Positions 6,416 through 13,548 of a DNA stretch of 19,153 nucleotides are shown one piece after another. Source of the stretch: 0-14-3-00-41-53 sp041500225 (GTDB lineage Bacteria > Nitrospirota > Thermodesulfovibrionia > Thermodesulfovibrionales > SM23-35); contig JBGQLV010000055.1 in assembly GCA_041500225.1 (NCBI GenBank), positions 1 through 19,153 on the forward strand. The letters are read 5' to 3'. Under the pieces are notes generated by a model. That model was not told the DNA's origin. It did no database searches and saw only the letters and a program-made list of their open reading frames with translations. How positions within the stretch are numbered: the first letter of the stretch is position 1; each line of letters opens with the position of its first letter. The translations under genes and the position numbers were made by a program.

Positions 6416-8083
6416 ATGCGTTTTTCAAAGATGCTTATACCAACCTTAAGGGAAATCCCTGCTGATGCAGAGGCAATAAGTCATATACTTATGTTAAGAG
6501 CTGGATATATAAGACAGCTTGCATCAGGTCTTTATATTTATTTGCCACTCAGCCTCAAAGTTATAGAAAAGATAAATAAAATCCTCAGGGAGGAAATGAA
6601 TGCTATTGGCGCACAGGAGATTACCCTGCCTGTGCTACATCCAGCAGAGGTATGGCAAGAGACAGGGAGATGGTATGAGATAGGTGACGAGATGTTCAGG
6701 CTAAAAGATAGAAGTGACAGGGACATGTGTCTCGGGATGACGCATGAGGAGATAATGACATGGCTTGCGGTAAGAGAAGTTCGTTCTTATAGAGACCTGC
6801 CGCAGGTATGGTATCAGATTCAGACAAAGCTGAGGGATGAGGCAAGACCAAAAAGCGGTGTGCTCAGGACAAGGGAATTCTTGATGAAGGATAGCTATAG
6901 CTTTGATGCTGACGAAGACGGACTTGAAAGAAGCTATCAACTACATGCAAATGCTTACCATAAAATCTTTTCAAGATGTGGACTAAAGTTTTATATGGTC
7001 GAGTCAGATCCCGGCATGATGGGTGGCGCAACAGCTCATGAGTTTATGTCACCGAGCCCGGCAGGAGAAGATGAAGTAGTGCTTTGTAGTTCATGTGGAT
7101 ATGCTGCAAATATTGAACTCGCTCTTTCGATCCCTAAAAAAATAGAAATCATGGACTGGAATTTTGAAGAGGTTCATACCCCTGAAAAACGTATAGTTGA
7201 AGAAGTATCGAATTTTCTAAAACTCAGGCCGGAATATTTTATAAAGAGCATTCTTCTTATAAGCGATAACGGCCCTCTGCTTGCACTCGTAAGAGGAGAT
7301 CAGGAATTGCACGAAAAAAAGCTTAACAGGATTATTGGCAACCACAGGCCGGCCCAAAGGGGAGAGGTAAAAGACATACTCGGTGTAGAGGCTGGGTTTA
7401 TAGGCCCTATGAATCATGAACTCAGGATTATCGCTGATATATGCCTCAAAGAAGGTGTTTATGTGAGTGGTGCAAACAAGCAGCATTACCATGCAAAGGG
7501 GATAAGACCAGGAAAAGATTTTATTGCTGAATGGCATGATATTCATATTGCGAAAGAAGGTGATTTATGCCGGAAATGCAGTGCAATTTTAAAGATTGAG
7601 CGCGTTATTGAGATAGGAAATATATTCAAACTCGGCACAAAATACTCTCTACCATTGAAGGCATTCTACCTTGACGAAAAAGGACTGGAAAAACCGATTA
7701 TCATGGGGAGCTATGGTATAGGTCCCGCCCGGATCGCTGCTGCTGCAATCGAGCAGAATAATGACAAAGACGGTATCATCTGGCCAAAAAGTATCGCGCC
7801 CTTTGATGTTGAAATCCTGCCATTGAATATGAAAGATGTAAAGACATTAGATATTGCTGAAAAACTTTATAAGGATTTAACAGAGAAAGGCATTGAGGTT
7901 TTGATGGATGATAGAGACGAAAGGGCAGGGGTAAAATTTAAAGACGCTGATTTAATAGGAATTCCGACTCAGATAATAATCGGCGAAAAGAACCTCAAAG
8001 AAGGTCTTGTGGAGATAAAGGACAGAAGGACAAAAAAGACGGTAAAGGTAAAAGTTGAGGAGGTTGTAAAGGTTTTGTGCTAA
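6416..8083 (+). CDS. proS: Prolyl-tRNA synthetase, bacterial type
   Basis: This is a class II synthetase that charges tRNA-Pro. I choose ATG 6416 (555 residues): AAGGAG lies six bases upstream, and MRFSKMLIPTLREIPADAEAISH is the standard N-terminus. An in-frame ATG at 6350 would add 22 residues that look like translated leader. Class II motifs include VLRTREFLMKDSYSFDAD (motif 2 region), GSYGIGPARI (motif 3) and the preceding FKLGTKYS. The insertion editing domain between motifs 2 and 3 is present, with LLALVRGDQELHEKKLNR containing the editing-site Lys region, so Ala-tRNA-Pro proofreading is expected. The C-terminal anticodon domain starts around IAPFDVEILPLNM. It is transcribed divergently from greA. 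Confidence 0.96.
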   Translation: MRFSKMLIPTLREIPADAEAISHILMLRAGYIRQLASGLYIYLPLSLKVIEKINKILREEMNAIGAQEITLPVLHPAEVWQETGRWYEIGDEMFRLKDRSDRDMCLGMTHEEIMTWLAVREVRSYRDLPQVWYQIQTKLRDEARPKSGVLRTREFLMKDSYSFDADEDGLERSYQLHANAYHKIFSRCGLKFYMVESDPGMMGGATAHEFMSPSPAGEDEVVLCSSCGYAANIELALSIPKKIEIMDWNFEEVHTPEKRIVEEVSNFLKLRPEYFIKSILLISDNGPLLALVRGDQELHEKKLNRIIGNHRPAQRGEVKDILGVEAGFIGPMNHELRIIADICLKEGVYVSGANKQHYHAKGIRPGKDFIAEWHDIHIAKEGDLCRKCSAILKIERVIEIGNIFKLGTKYSLPLKAFYLDEKGLEKPIIMGSYGIGPARIAAAAIEQNNDKDGIIWPKSIAPFDVEILPLNMKDVKTLDIAEKLYKDLTEKGIEVLMDDRDERAGVKFKDADLIGIPTQIIIGEKNLKEGLVEIKDRRTKKTVKVKVEEVVKVLC

Positions 8084-8131
8084 AATTGTGAATATGGCAG
8101 AAACATGGGGGCTGAAATGTTGCCTAACATG

Positions 8132-8302
8132 GGAGGCAGACATGCTGAAAAATCCCTGCAAAGCAACTATATTTCTTTTTGATACACATAAATGAACTGT
8201 TAACTATAAGTGCGAGATGCAAGAAGGCTGGCCGGTCCGCCTCTGGCGGACTTAAGGACTATAGGGTGTTACCGGCAGGCCTTTTTCAGCACATCTGCCT
8301 CC
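8132..8302. mobile_element. MITE-like inverted-repeat element, copy A
   Basis: This is a 171-bp element with 21-bp terminal inverted repeats at 8132-8152 and 8282-8302 (GGAGGCAG...GCTGAAAAA, two mismatches). It lies between proS and lemA. Inside, next to the left end, are the words CCTGCAAAGC and TATATTT shared with copy B (8979-9141); both copies end GGCAGGCCTTTTTCAGCACATCT. A GTCCGCC-TCT-GGCGGAC hairpin at 8235-8251 is present here and absent from copy B. No coding capacity is visible, so any mobility would need a transposase in trans. Confidence 0.7.
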
Positions 8303-8354
8303 AGTATCGAAAATGTTTTTGAAACGTTTAGGTATAGAAAATAAGGGGGTAAAC

Positions 8355-8921
8355 ATGATCGTAATAACAATACTTGTAATCCTCGGGATTTTCATAATCA
8401 TCTTATCTGTTGGCATAGCAATATATAACAAATTAATTCGTCTCAGAAACACTGTAAAATCATCATGGTCAGACATTGATGTACAGCTTAAAAAGAGATA
8501 TGACCTTGTTCCAAATCTCGTCGAGACAGTTAGAGGCTATGCCTCACATGAAAGAGGAGTTTTTGAGAATGTGACAAAAGCACGGTCAATGGCTATGCAG
8601 GCATCAACTCCTGCTGAGAAGTCAAGGGCTGAGAATATGTTAAGAGATACACTGAAGAGTTTGTTTGCTGTTGCAGAGGCATATCCTGAGCTGAAGGCAA
8701 ATGCTAATTTCATGCAACTTCAGTCTCAGTTGAAAGAAATGGAAGACAACATAGAATATGCAAGAAGGTATTATAATGCCGTTGTCCGTGATTTTAATAT
8801 TCTTATAGAGTCTTTCCCATCAAATATAATCGCAACATCGTTTGGGTTTAAGCAGGAAGAATTCTTTGAGCTCGAGGCACCAGAGGTTGAAAGGAAGCCC
8901 GTTAAGGTGAGTTTTCCGTAA
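8355..8921 (+). CDS. lemA: LemA family protein
   Basis: This 188-residue membrane-anchored protein has an N-terminal transmembrane helix (about residues 3-24). A long alpha-helical domain follows, with the family hallmarks SWSDIDVQLKKRYDLVPNLVETVRGYASHE, AYPELKANANFMQLQSQL and ARRYYNAVVRDFN, ending in SFPSNIIATSFGFKQEEFFE. AAGGGGG lies upstream of ATG 8355; an upstream in-frame ATG at 8313 falls near the MITE end and has no site. The LemA role is not firmly known. The downstream DUF2207 gene is its usual partner, although here a second inverted-repeat element separates them. Confidence 0.93.
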   Translation: MIVITILVILGIFIIILSVGIAIYNKLIRLRNTVKSSWSDIDVQLKKRYDLVPNLVETVRGYASHERGVFENVTKARSMAMQASTPAEKSRAENMLRDTLKSLFAVAEAYPELKANANFMQLQSQLKEMEDNIEYARRYYNAVVRDFNILIESFPSNIIATSFGFKQEEFFELEAPEVERKPVKVSFP

Positions 8922-8924
8922 ACA

Positions 8925-8959
8925 CGATACAAGATACAGGATGCACGATATACGATAAG
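8925..8959 (+). repeat. Tandem heptamer array (NGATRCA)
   Basis: Five degenerate 7-bp units are joined directly: CGATACA, AGATACA, GGATGCA, CGATATA, CGATAAG. The array starts just after the lemA stop codon. The same heptamer in inverted orientation forms a second array at 9201-9228, inside the next gene, so the two arrays bracket MITE copy B. Confidence 0.7.
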
Positions 8960-8978
8960 ACCAAACTTTTACATAAAA

Positions 8979-9141
8979 GACAGGCAGATGTGCTGAAAAA
9001 CTCCTGCAAAGCGAGTATATTTAAATATGATACACATGGCTGCAAATTTTACGTTGAATGTATTTTGCACATAGGCTGGCAGACCAAGCTGAAGGGCTTT
9101 AAGGTGTCGCTGGCAGGCCTTTTTCAGCACATCTGCCTGTC
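8979..9141. mobile_element. MITE-like inverted-repeat element, copy B
   Basis: This is a 163-bp element with perfect 22-bp terminal inverted repeats at 8979-9000 and 9120-9141 (GACAGGCAGATGTGCTGAAA...). The inverted similarity extends inward to about 31 bp with two mismatches. It is related to copy A on the other side of lemA; the ends are conserved and the middle has diverged. It has no ORF. As RNA it would form a long hairpin between lemA and the DUF2207 gene, which could terminate or decouple the usual lemA-DUF2207 transcript. Confidence 0.75.
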
Positions 9142-9173
9142 AAATAGAAAACAGCTAACGCGTTGACTTGAAT

Positions 9174-10940
9174 ATGTTTTATCGTAATAAAAAATTATCA
9201 TGCATCTTGCATCATGCATCGTATATCGTCATATTCATATTAACCATCCTTACTTTTACAGCATACGCACAGGACTTCACAATCAATAAGTTCCATTCTG
9301 ATATAACCATCAATGAGGATTCATCCTTAACAGTAAAAGAAAGCATTAATGTGGAATTTCATAAATTGAAACACGGGATTTATAGAGAGATACCCTTTAA
9401 ATATACAGATGAACGTGGCAATAGAATAAAGACACCTTTAGAGGTCTTATCTGTAACTGATGAGTCAGGAAACGAGTGGAAATATAAAACAAAGAAAACA
9501 GGTAATGTGATAAATATAAGGATTGGTGACCCGAAGAAATATGTTGAAGGACATCAAAAGTATGTGATCACATATAAGGTCGTAAATGCGATACTTTTCT
9601 TTGATGACCATGATGAGCTTTACTGGAATGTCACGGGTAATTACTGGTGGGCGCCGATTAAAGAGGCATCAGCGAATATTACACTGACAGTAAAGAAAAA
9701 GAGTGAGAATTTGTGGGCAGCATGCTATACAGGCACACTCGGTTCAAAGGAGTCTCAATGCAGTTTCGAAACGGCTATCAACAACGGTGAATTTTTCACA
9801 AAGAAAAACCTTAATTCTCGTGAGGGTTTTACCATAGCATTTGGTTGGGACAAAGGACTTATCTCTCCACCATCTTCATGGGAAAGGTTCTTATGGACAA
9901 TAGATATAAAGGAGAACTGGGTTTTTCTTCTACCGTTTTTCTCTCTGGTATTCATGATAAGTCTCTGGAATGCAAGAGGGAGAGACCCGAAAGTGAAAGA
10001 GGCTGTTACAGTCATGTATGAACCGCCTAAATATAATAATGTGCCTTTAACACCGGGTGAAGTCGGGACATTGGTTGATGAAAAACTCGATCCGAGGGAT
10101 ATAACTTCAACGATTGTCGGGCTTGCAGTAAAAGGCTATATTAAAATAGAAGAATCAAAGACAGAAGGTTTGATATTAGACTCCACTGATTATTACCTTG
10201 CAAAAGTTAAAGAGCATGATGAGAACCTCAGCCCTTTTGAGAAAATACTCATGACCAGCATCTTTACAACTGATCTTCCAGGCAGAATGATATCAGACAT
10301 GAAAAACAGCTTTTACGCGAAGTTAGACTTGCTAAAAGATACACTTTATGGAGAACTTGTCATTAAAAAATATTTTCTCTCCAGTCCTGAAAAAGTAAGA
10401 AGATACTATATAACTGCCGGAATTATTGTTGCTTTAGTCGGTGGTTTTTCTATACATTTTTTTGTATCATCTGTTGGAAAAGGCATTATTGCAGGGTTAT
10501 TGAGCAGTCTTCCGGTATTCGTATTCTCAAGGGTAATGCCGGCTAAAACAAAAACAGGTACTTCTGTATATATGGATATCCTGGGTTTTCAGGAATTTAT
10601 GCACCGTGCGGAAAAAGACAAATTGGAACGGATAGGGGACAAAGACCTTTTCTCTAAATTCTTACCGTATGCCATTGCTCTTGATGTTGTGGACAGTTGG
10701 GCAAAGGCATTCGAAGGTATTTACCAGGAGCCACCTGAATGGTATGTATCACATGGAGGGTTCCGGACATTCAGCCCCTATAGTTTTTCACGTTCCTTAA
10801 ATTCAGCAACTTCAAGCCTTTCTTCCGCAATGTTTTCTTCACCGAGGGGAAGTGGTGTTAGTGTGGGTGGAGGCGGCGGCTTCGGAGGTGGAGGTTCTTC
10901 AGGTGGAGGATTTGGCGGTGGTGGAGGAGGAAGCTGGTGA
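9174..10940 (+). CDS. DUF2207 family membrane protein (LemA partner)
   Basis: This protein has about 588 residues. It begins with a signal peptide ending TAYA before QDFTINKFHSDITI. A periplasmic beta-rich DUF2207 domain follows, with SLTVKESINVEFHKLKHGIYREIP and LYWNVTGNYWWAPI. A transmembrane segment sits near WVFLLPFFSLVFMISLW, with a cytoplasmic region beginning GRDPKVKEAVTVMYEPP. A hydrophobic pair lies near YYITAGIIVALVGG and IIAGLLSSLPVFVF. The end is a Gly/Ser-rich tail finishing GGGGGSW. All this is typical of the LemA-linked DUF2207 family of unknown function. The start is uncertain: no Shine-Dalgarno site precedes ATG 9174 or the upstream in-frame TTG 9168. The signal peptide's n-region is partly encoded by a tandem heptamer array. 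Confidence 0.88.
   Translation: MFYRNKKLSCILHHASYIVIFILTILTFTAYAQDFTINKFHSDITINEDSSLTVKESINVEFHKLKHGIYREIPFKYTDERGNRIKTPLEVLSVTDESGNEWKYKTKKTGNVINIRIGDPKKYVEGHQKYVITYKVVNAILFFDDHDELYWNVTGNYWWAPIKEASANITLTVKKKSENLWAACYTGTLGSKESQCSFETAINNGEFFTKKNLNSREGFTIAFGWDKGLISPPSSWERFLWTIDIKENWVFLLPFFSLVFMISLWNARGRDPKVKEAVTVMYEPPKYNNVPLTPGEVGTLVDEKLDPRDITSTIVGLAVKGYIKIEESKTEGLILDSTDYYLAKVKEHDENLSPFEKILMTSIFTTDLPGRMISDMKNSFYAKLDLLKDTLYGELVIKKYFLSSPEKVRRYYITAGIIVALVGGFSIHFFVSSVGKGIIAGLLSSLPVFVFSRVMPAKTKTGTSVYMDILGFQEFMHRAEKDKLERIGDKDLFSKFLPYAIALDVVDSWAKAFEGIYQEPPEWYVSHGGFRTFSPYSFSRSLNSATSSLSSAMFSSPRGSGVSVGGGGGFGGGGSSGGGFGGGGGGSW
9201..9228 (+). repeat. Heptamer array encoding part of a signal peptide
   Basis: Four joined 7-bp units read TGCATCT, TGCATCA, TGCATCG, TATATCG. 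These are the inverse complement of the NGATRCA units found at 8925-8959; ATCGTATATCGT at 9218-9229 is the exact complement of ACGATATACGAT at 8945-8956. The array lies in the coding sequence of the DUF2207 protein and contributes the ILHHASYIV part of its signal peptide. Confidence 0.65.
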
Positions 10941-11022
10941 TGAACAGAATATTATACATGCCTACAGTGATTATCGCCTCAAAATCAATATGATTTTCAA
11001 ATATACTATGGGGAAAACATAT

Positions 11023-11238
11023 TCAACTTTTTTTGAAGATTTTCTGCATTATCTCAGGAAACTTGCTTTTAAACTCAGGGTACGCCCTTCCGATAAAAAC
11101 TTTCAGCCCCTTAATCTCGTTTTTTAAATCCTCAATTTCTTTAAGAGCAGTATTAACAGCCTCGAGCTTTTCTGTTAGTGTTACAAGTTCTCTTTCAAGG
11201 AGCTTAATTTTTTCTTCTAAAATTATTTCTTCTTTCAA
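11023..11238 (-). CDS. Small coiled-coil protein, unknown function
   Basis: The 71-residue product is almost entirely a charged coiled coil (EEKIKLLERELVTLTEKLEA...LKEIEDLKNEIKGLK) with heptad-spaced Leu/Ile, followed by a short basic tail (FKSKFPEIMQKIFKKS). The start codon is TTG at 11238 with a strong GGAGG four bases upstream, which supports a real gene despite its size. It converges on the DUF2207 gene, leaving 82 nt between stops. I recognise no family. It could be an oligomerisation or adaptor peptide; opposite-strand frames look like shadows. Confidence 0.6.
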   Translation of the reverse strand: MKEEIILEEKIKLLERELVTLTEKLEAVNTALKEIEDLKNEIKGLKVFIGRAYPEFKSKFPEIMQKIFKKS

Positions 11239-11443
11239 TTTTCCTCCTTAATCTATTCTTTTTATGTCAGGCACTTATTATACCAGAAAATGCCATCCCT
11301 GTAAGGTTTTTAGGGCATTAACTTTTACATAAAAATCAAAGACTTACAAATTCTAAGGTGAACAGAGGCAATAGACAATATATTAAATTTCGGGGTTTCT
11401 CTATATTTATAATCTTGAAAAGATTTTCTGGTATTATAAAGAC

Positions 11444-11836
11444 GTGGTTTATTTGATTTTACGGGTGATGATAAATGCCCTTTCCATTGCAGCAGCCATA
11501 AAGCTTGTAGATGGCATAACGTTTACAGGTGAGTGGTGGAAGATGATTATCATTGGCGCGGTTTTTGGGATTGTGAATTCACTCATAAAACCAATTACGA
11601 TGTTTTTTACATTCCCATTGATAATATTCACTCTGGGTCTCTTTACCCTTGTCGTTAATGCACTGATGTTGATAATAACTGCAGGACTCTCAGGGCCTTT
11701 ACACCTTGGCTTAAAGATTGATGGTTTTTGGCCTGCATTCTGGGGAGCTTTGATAGTAAGCATAGTGAGCATGTTCCTTTCCTGGATTACAGGGGTTAAG
11801 AGAATTAGAGTAGAAAAGGGTAACAAAATCGTTTAA
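11444..11836 (+). CDS. Phage holin family (DUF4228/Mycobact_memb-type) small membrane protein
   Basis: This 130-residue protein has four predicted membrane segments and the conserved pattern of the widespread family automatically labelled phage holin family protein: RVMINALSIAAAIKLVDGITF, GAVFGIVNSLIKPI, PLIIFTLGLFTLVVNALML and GFWPAFWGALIVSIVSMFLSW. These are chromosomal inner-membrane proteins, and no phage genes are nearby, so a lytic role is not implied. The domain label in the call is approximate; the family resemblance is what I see. The start is GTG 11444, with no Shine-Dalgarno site. A TATTATAAA word ends only a few bases before the GTG, so the transcript may be leaderless. Confidence 0.8.
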   Translation: MVYLILRVMINALSIAAAIKLVDGITFTGEWWKMIIIGAVFGIVNSLIKPITMFFTFPLIIFTLGLFTLVVNALMLIITAGLSGPLHLGLKIDGFWPAFWGALIVSIVSMFLSWITGVKRIRVEKGNKIV

Positions 11837-11921
11837 AAGCTTTGTAAACTTTAACTGCGGTGATGCATATAATTCCTTTTGCTTTATAACCTGATAAAAT
11901 GAAAATTAAGGGGGCACTTTA

Positions 11922-12155
11922 ATGGGATTTTTTGCAATTTTAGGTCTTATTGCATGGGCTATACTTATGGTTCTAATATTTAAAAAAGCCGGTTATTCCG
12001 GGTTTCAGACTATTTTTCTGTTCATACCTCTTGTTAATGTGATAGTTTTTGTATGGTTTGCATTAACCGAATGGCCGATTGAAAGGGAAATGAAAGAGAT
12101 GAAAGCCCGATTAGTTTTTGCAAACAAGGACAAAAGCTCTCGTAATGACCAGTAA
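11922..12155 (+). CDS. Two-helix inner-membrane protein, unknown function
   Basis: The product has 77 residues. One hydrophobic segment spans residues 3-19 (FFAILGLIAWAILMVLI) and a second spans about 29-47 (TIFLFIPLVNVIVFVWFAL), linked by KKAGYSGFQ. A charged cytoplasmic tail follows, beginning TEWPIEREMKEMKAR. The KAGYSGFQTIFLFIPLVNVIVFVWFAL layout is seen in many small bacterial hypothetical membrane proteins. A good AAGGGGG site precedes ATG 11922. It lies between two other small membrane-protein genes, but gaps of 85 and 141 nt make one operon uncertain. Confidence 0.75.
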   Translation: MGFFAILGLIAWAILMVLIFKKAGYSGFQTIFLFIPLVNVIVFVWFALTEWPIEREMKEMKARLVFANKDKSSRNDQ

Positions 12156-12284
12156 GTTGGATTGAGACAATCTAATTCCTGACTGATAAAATCAATAGTT
12201 TATTCTGTTCTACGACAGGCTGTCATCAACTATCACCTTGCTTTAAATACAAAAAATTGACTTATAATTTTCTTAAACGAGTAT

Positions 12285-12290
12285 TATAAT
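12285..12290 (+). promoter_or_regulatory. Possible -10 for a leaderless marC-family transcript
   Basis: A perfect TATAAT ends six bases before ATG 12297, which would place the transcription start at the start codon. No Shine-Dalgarno site is present. TTGACT at 12257-12262 is the best -35, but its 22-nt spacer is too long for a standard promoter, so the call is modest. Confidence 0.4.
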
Positions 12291-12296
12291 TACATC

Positions 12297-12899
12297 ATGG
12301 AAAATATTTTGAAAATACTTCCCAACACTTTTATACCGCTTTTTGTTGCGATTAATGTTTTTCTGCTCCTTCCCATTTTTATCTCAATGACTGAGGAGCT
12401 GTCAAGGGCAAAGAAACGGGCGGTAGTCAGGGAGTCAATACTCACAGCCTTGATTGTGAGCCTTTTGTTTATAGCATTAGGTGAAGTAATTTTTAGAATA
12501 TTGGGAATCACCGCGGATGATTTCAAGATAGGGGGAGGGCTTGTACTCCTTGTATTTGCAATTCTTGACCTCATAAAGAGCGGCGAGGAACGGAGAAAAC
12601 CTGTTGGTAAGATGGGCGTGGTGCCTATCGGAGTGCCTTTAATTGTGGGGCCTGCGGTGCTTACTACAATCCTGGTGCTCGTAGATCATTACGGTATCAT
12701 TCCTACAATTATTTCACTGATGATTAATCTGTTTATCGTCTGGATTTTGTTGATTAAGGCCGAGCGGATTATAAAAATATTTGGCAAAGGCGGCATAACT
12801 GGAATCTCAAAGGTTATGGCACTTCTCCTTGCATCAATTGCAATAATGATGATACGGCTGGGGGTCGAGAATATTATTAAACATAACATAAAAGGTTAA
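12297..12899 (+). CDS. MarC family (UPF0056) inner-membrane protein
   Basis: At 200 residues and about six transmembrane helices, this matches MarC/UPF0056. Family features are FIPLFVAINVFLLLPIFISMTEELS near the N-terminus, RESILTALIVSLLFIALGEVIFRILGIT, the FKIGGGLVLLVFAILDL segment, VVPIGVPLIVGPAVLTTILVL and the C-terminal SKVMALLLASIAIMMIRLGVE. The molecular function of the family is not established; the early link to multiple antibiotic resistance was not upheld for E. coli marC. Fifteen bases separate its stop from the next gene, so the two are probably co-transcribed. Confidence 0.9.
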   Translation: MENILKILPNTFIPLFVAINVFLLLPIFISMTEELSRAKKRAVVRESILTALIVSLLFIALGEVIFRILGITADDFKIGGGLVLLVFAILDLIKSGEERRKPVGKMGVVPIGVPLIVGPAVLTTILVLVDHYGIIPTIISLMINLFIVWILLIKAERIIKIFGKGGITGISKVMALLLASIAIMMIRLGVENIIKHNIKG

Positions 12900-12914
12900 T
12901 AGGAGAATATTAGC

Positions 12915-13394
12915 ATGCTTATTGGAATAATATCTGACACTCACGACAACTTAATTCCTACAAAAAAGGCTGTTGAGCTTTTCAATAACAGAAAAGTTGA
13001 ATATGTAATCCATGCAGGGGATTACACGTCACCTTTTACATTAAAACTTTTTAAGGAACTCAACTGCAAATATGTCGGTATATTCGGCAATAATGATGGA
13101 GACAAGCTCCTGCTTTTAGAGAGATCTGAGGGCAATATTCATAACCAGCCGTATATATTCTCGCTGAATAATAAAAAGATCATCGTGTTGCATGAACATC
13201 ATGTTGTTGATGCACTCGCTGACAGCGGTCACTTTGACCTTGTTATCTACGGACATACTCATAAGCCTGATATAAGGAAGGTTAAGAATACCCTGATTAT
13301 TAATCCCGGGGAAGCTGGCACCTGGCTTTACGGGAAATCAACTGTTGCACTGGTAGATTTGAATAATATGAAGGCGGAGATTATCGAGCTTTAG
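12915..13394 (+). CDS. YfcE/MJ0936-type metallophosphoesterase
   Basis: This 159-residue calcineurin-like phosphodiesterase is of the small YfcE/MJ0936 class. All metal-ligand motifs are visible: Asp8 and His10 in SDTHDN, Asp36 in HAGDYTSP, GNND around residues 58-61, the HEHH segment at 93-96, and GHTH at 113-116 (His114, His116). The size equals the family norm. The natural substrate is uncertain for most members. AGGAGA lies about nine bases before ATG 12915. Its TAG stop reaches the first base of the 22-bp inverted repeat that continues to 13548. Confidence 0.92.
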   Translation: MLIGIISDTHDNLIPTKKAVELFNNRKVEYVIHAGDYTSPFTLKLFKELNCKYVGIFGNNDGDKLLLLERSEGNIHNQPYIFSLNNKKIIVLHEHHVVDALADSGHFDLVIYGHTHKPDIRKVKNTLIINPGEAGTWLYGKSTVALVDLNNMKAEIIEL

Positions 13395-13548
13395 CTTAAA
13401 TATACAGGGGGAAACAATCTTTTCGCTCATTCTCGCCCCGACATCTGTCGGGACTCCGAGGTTTTTACCTCTTTATCATTAAAATATACTTTAAGGACTA
13501 TCGGTAAAAAAATCCGCTCAAAGACAGTTTCCCCCTGTATATTTAAGC
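13394..13548. repeat. 155-bp element with perfect 22-bp inverted ends
   Basis: Bases 13394-13415 (GCTTAAATATACAGG...) and 13527-13548 are perfect inverse complements over 22 bp; the match stops on both sides. The ends contain the last base of the phosphoesterase stop codon on the left and the whole TAA stop of the PflX-like gene (13543-13545) on the right. Inside are a CCCGAC-ATCT-GTCGGG hairpin at 13437-13452 and a GAGG-TTTTTA-CCTC hairpin near 13458-13471. It could act as a bidirectional terminator for the convergent genes, or it could be a MITE that inserted at the gene ends. Confidence 0.75.

Noticed and set aside
8132..9141. CRISPR-like repeat/spacer structure from the two related repeats
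   Set aside because: There are only two copies, each internally inverted and flanking a gene, with no regular short repeats, spacers or cas genes.
11444..11836. Prophage holin implying a phage region
   Set aside because: The family is a chromosomal membrane-protein family despite its name, and there are no phage structural, lysis or integrase genes around it.
12156..12178. TTGGATTG/CAATCTAA hairpin as a terminator after the two-helix protein gene
   Set aside because: The stem is AT-rich with a G-T pair, and no T-run follows, so termination cannot be claimed.
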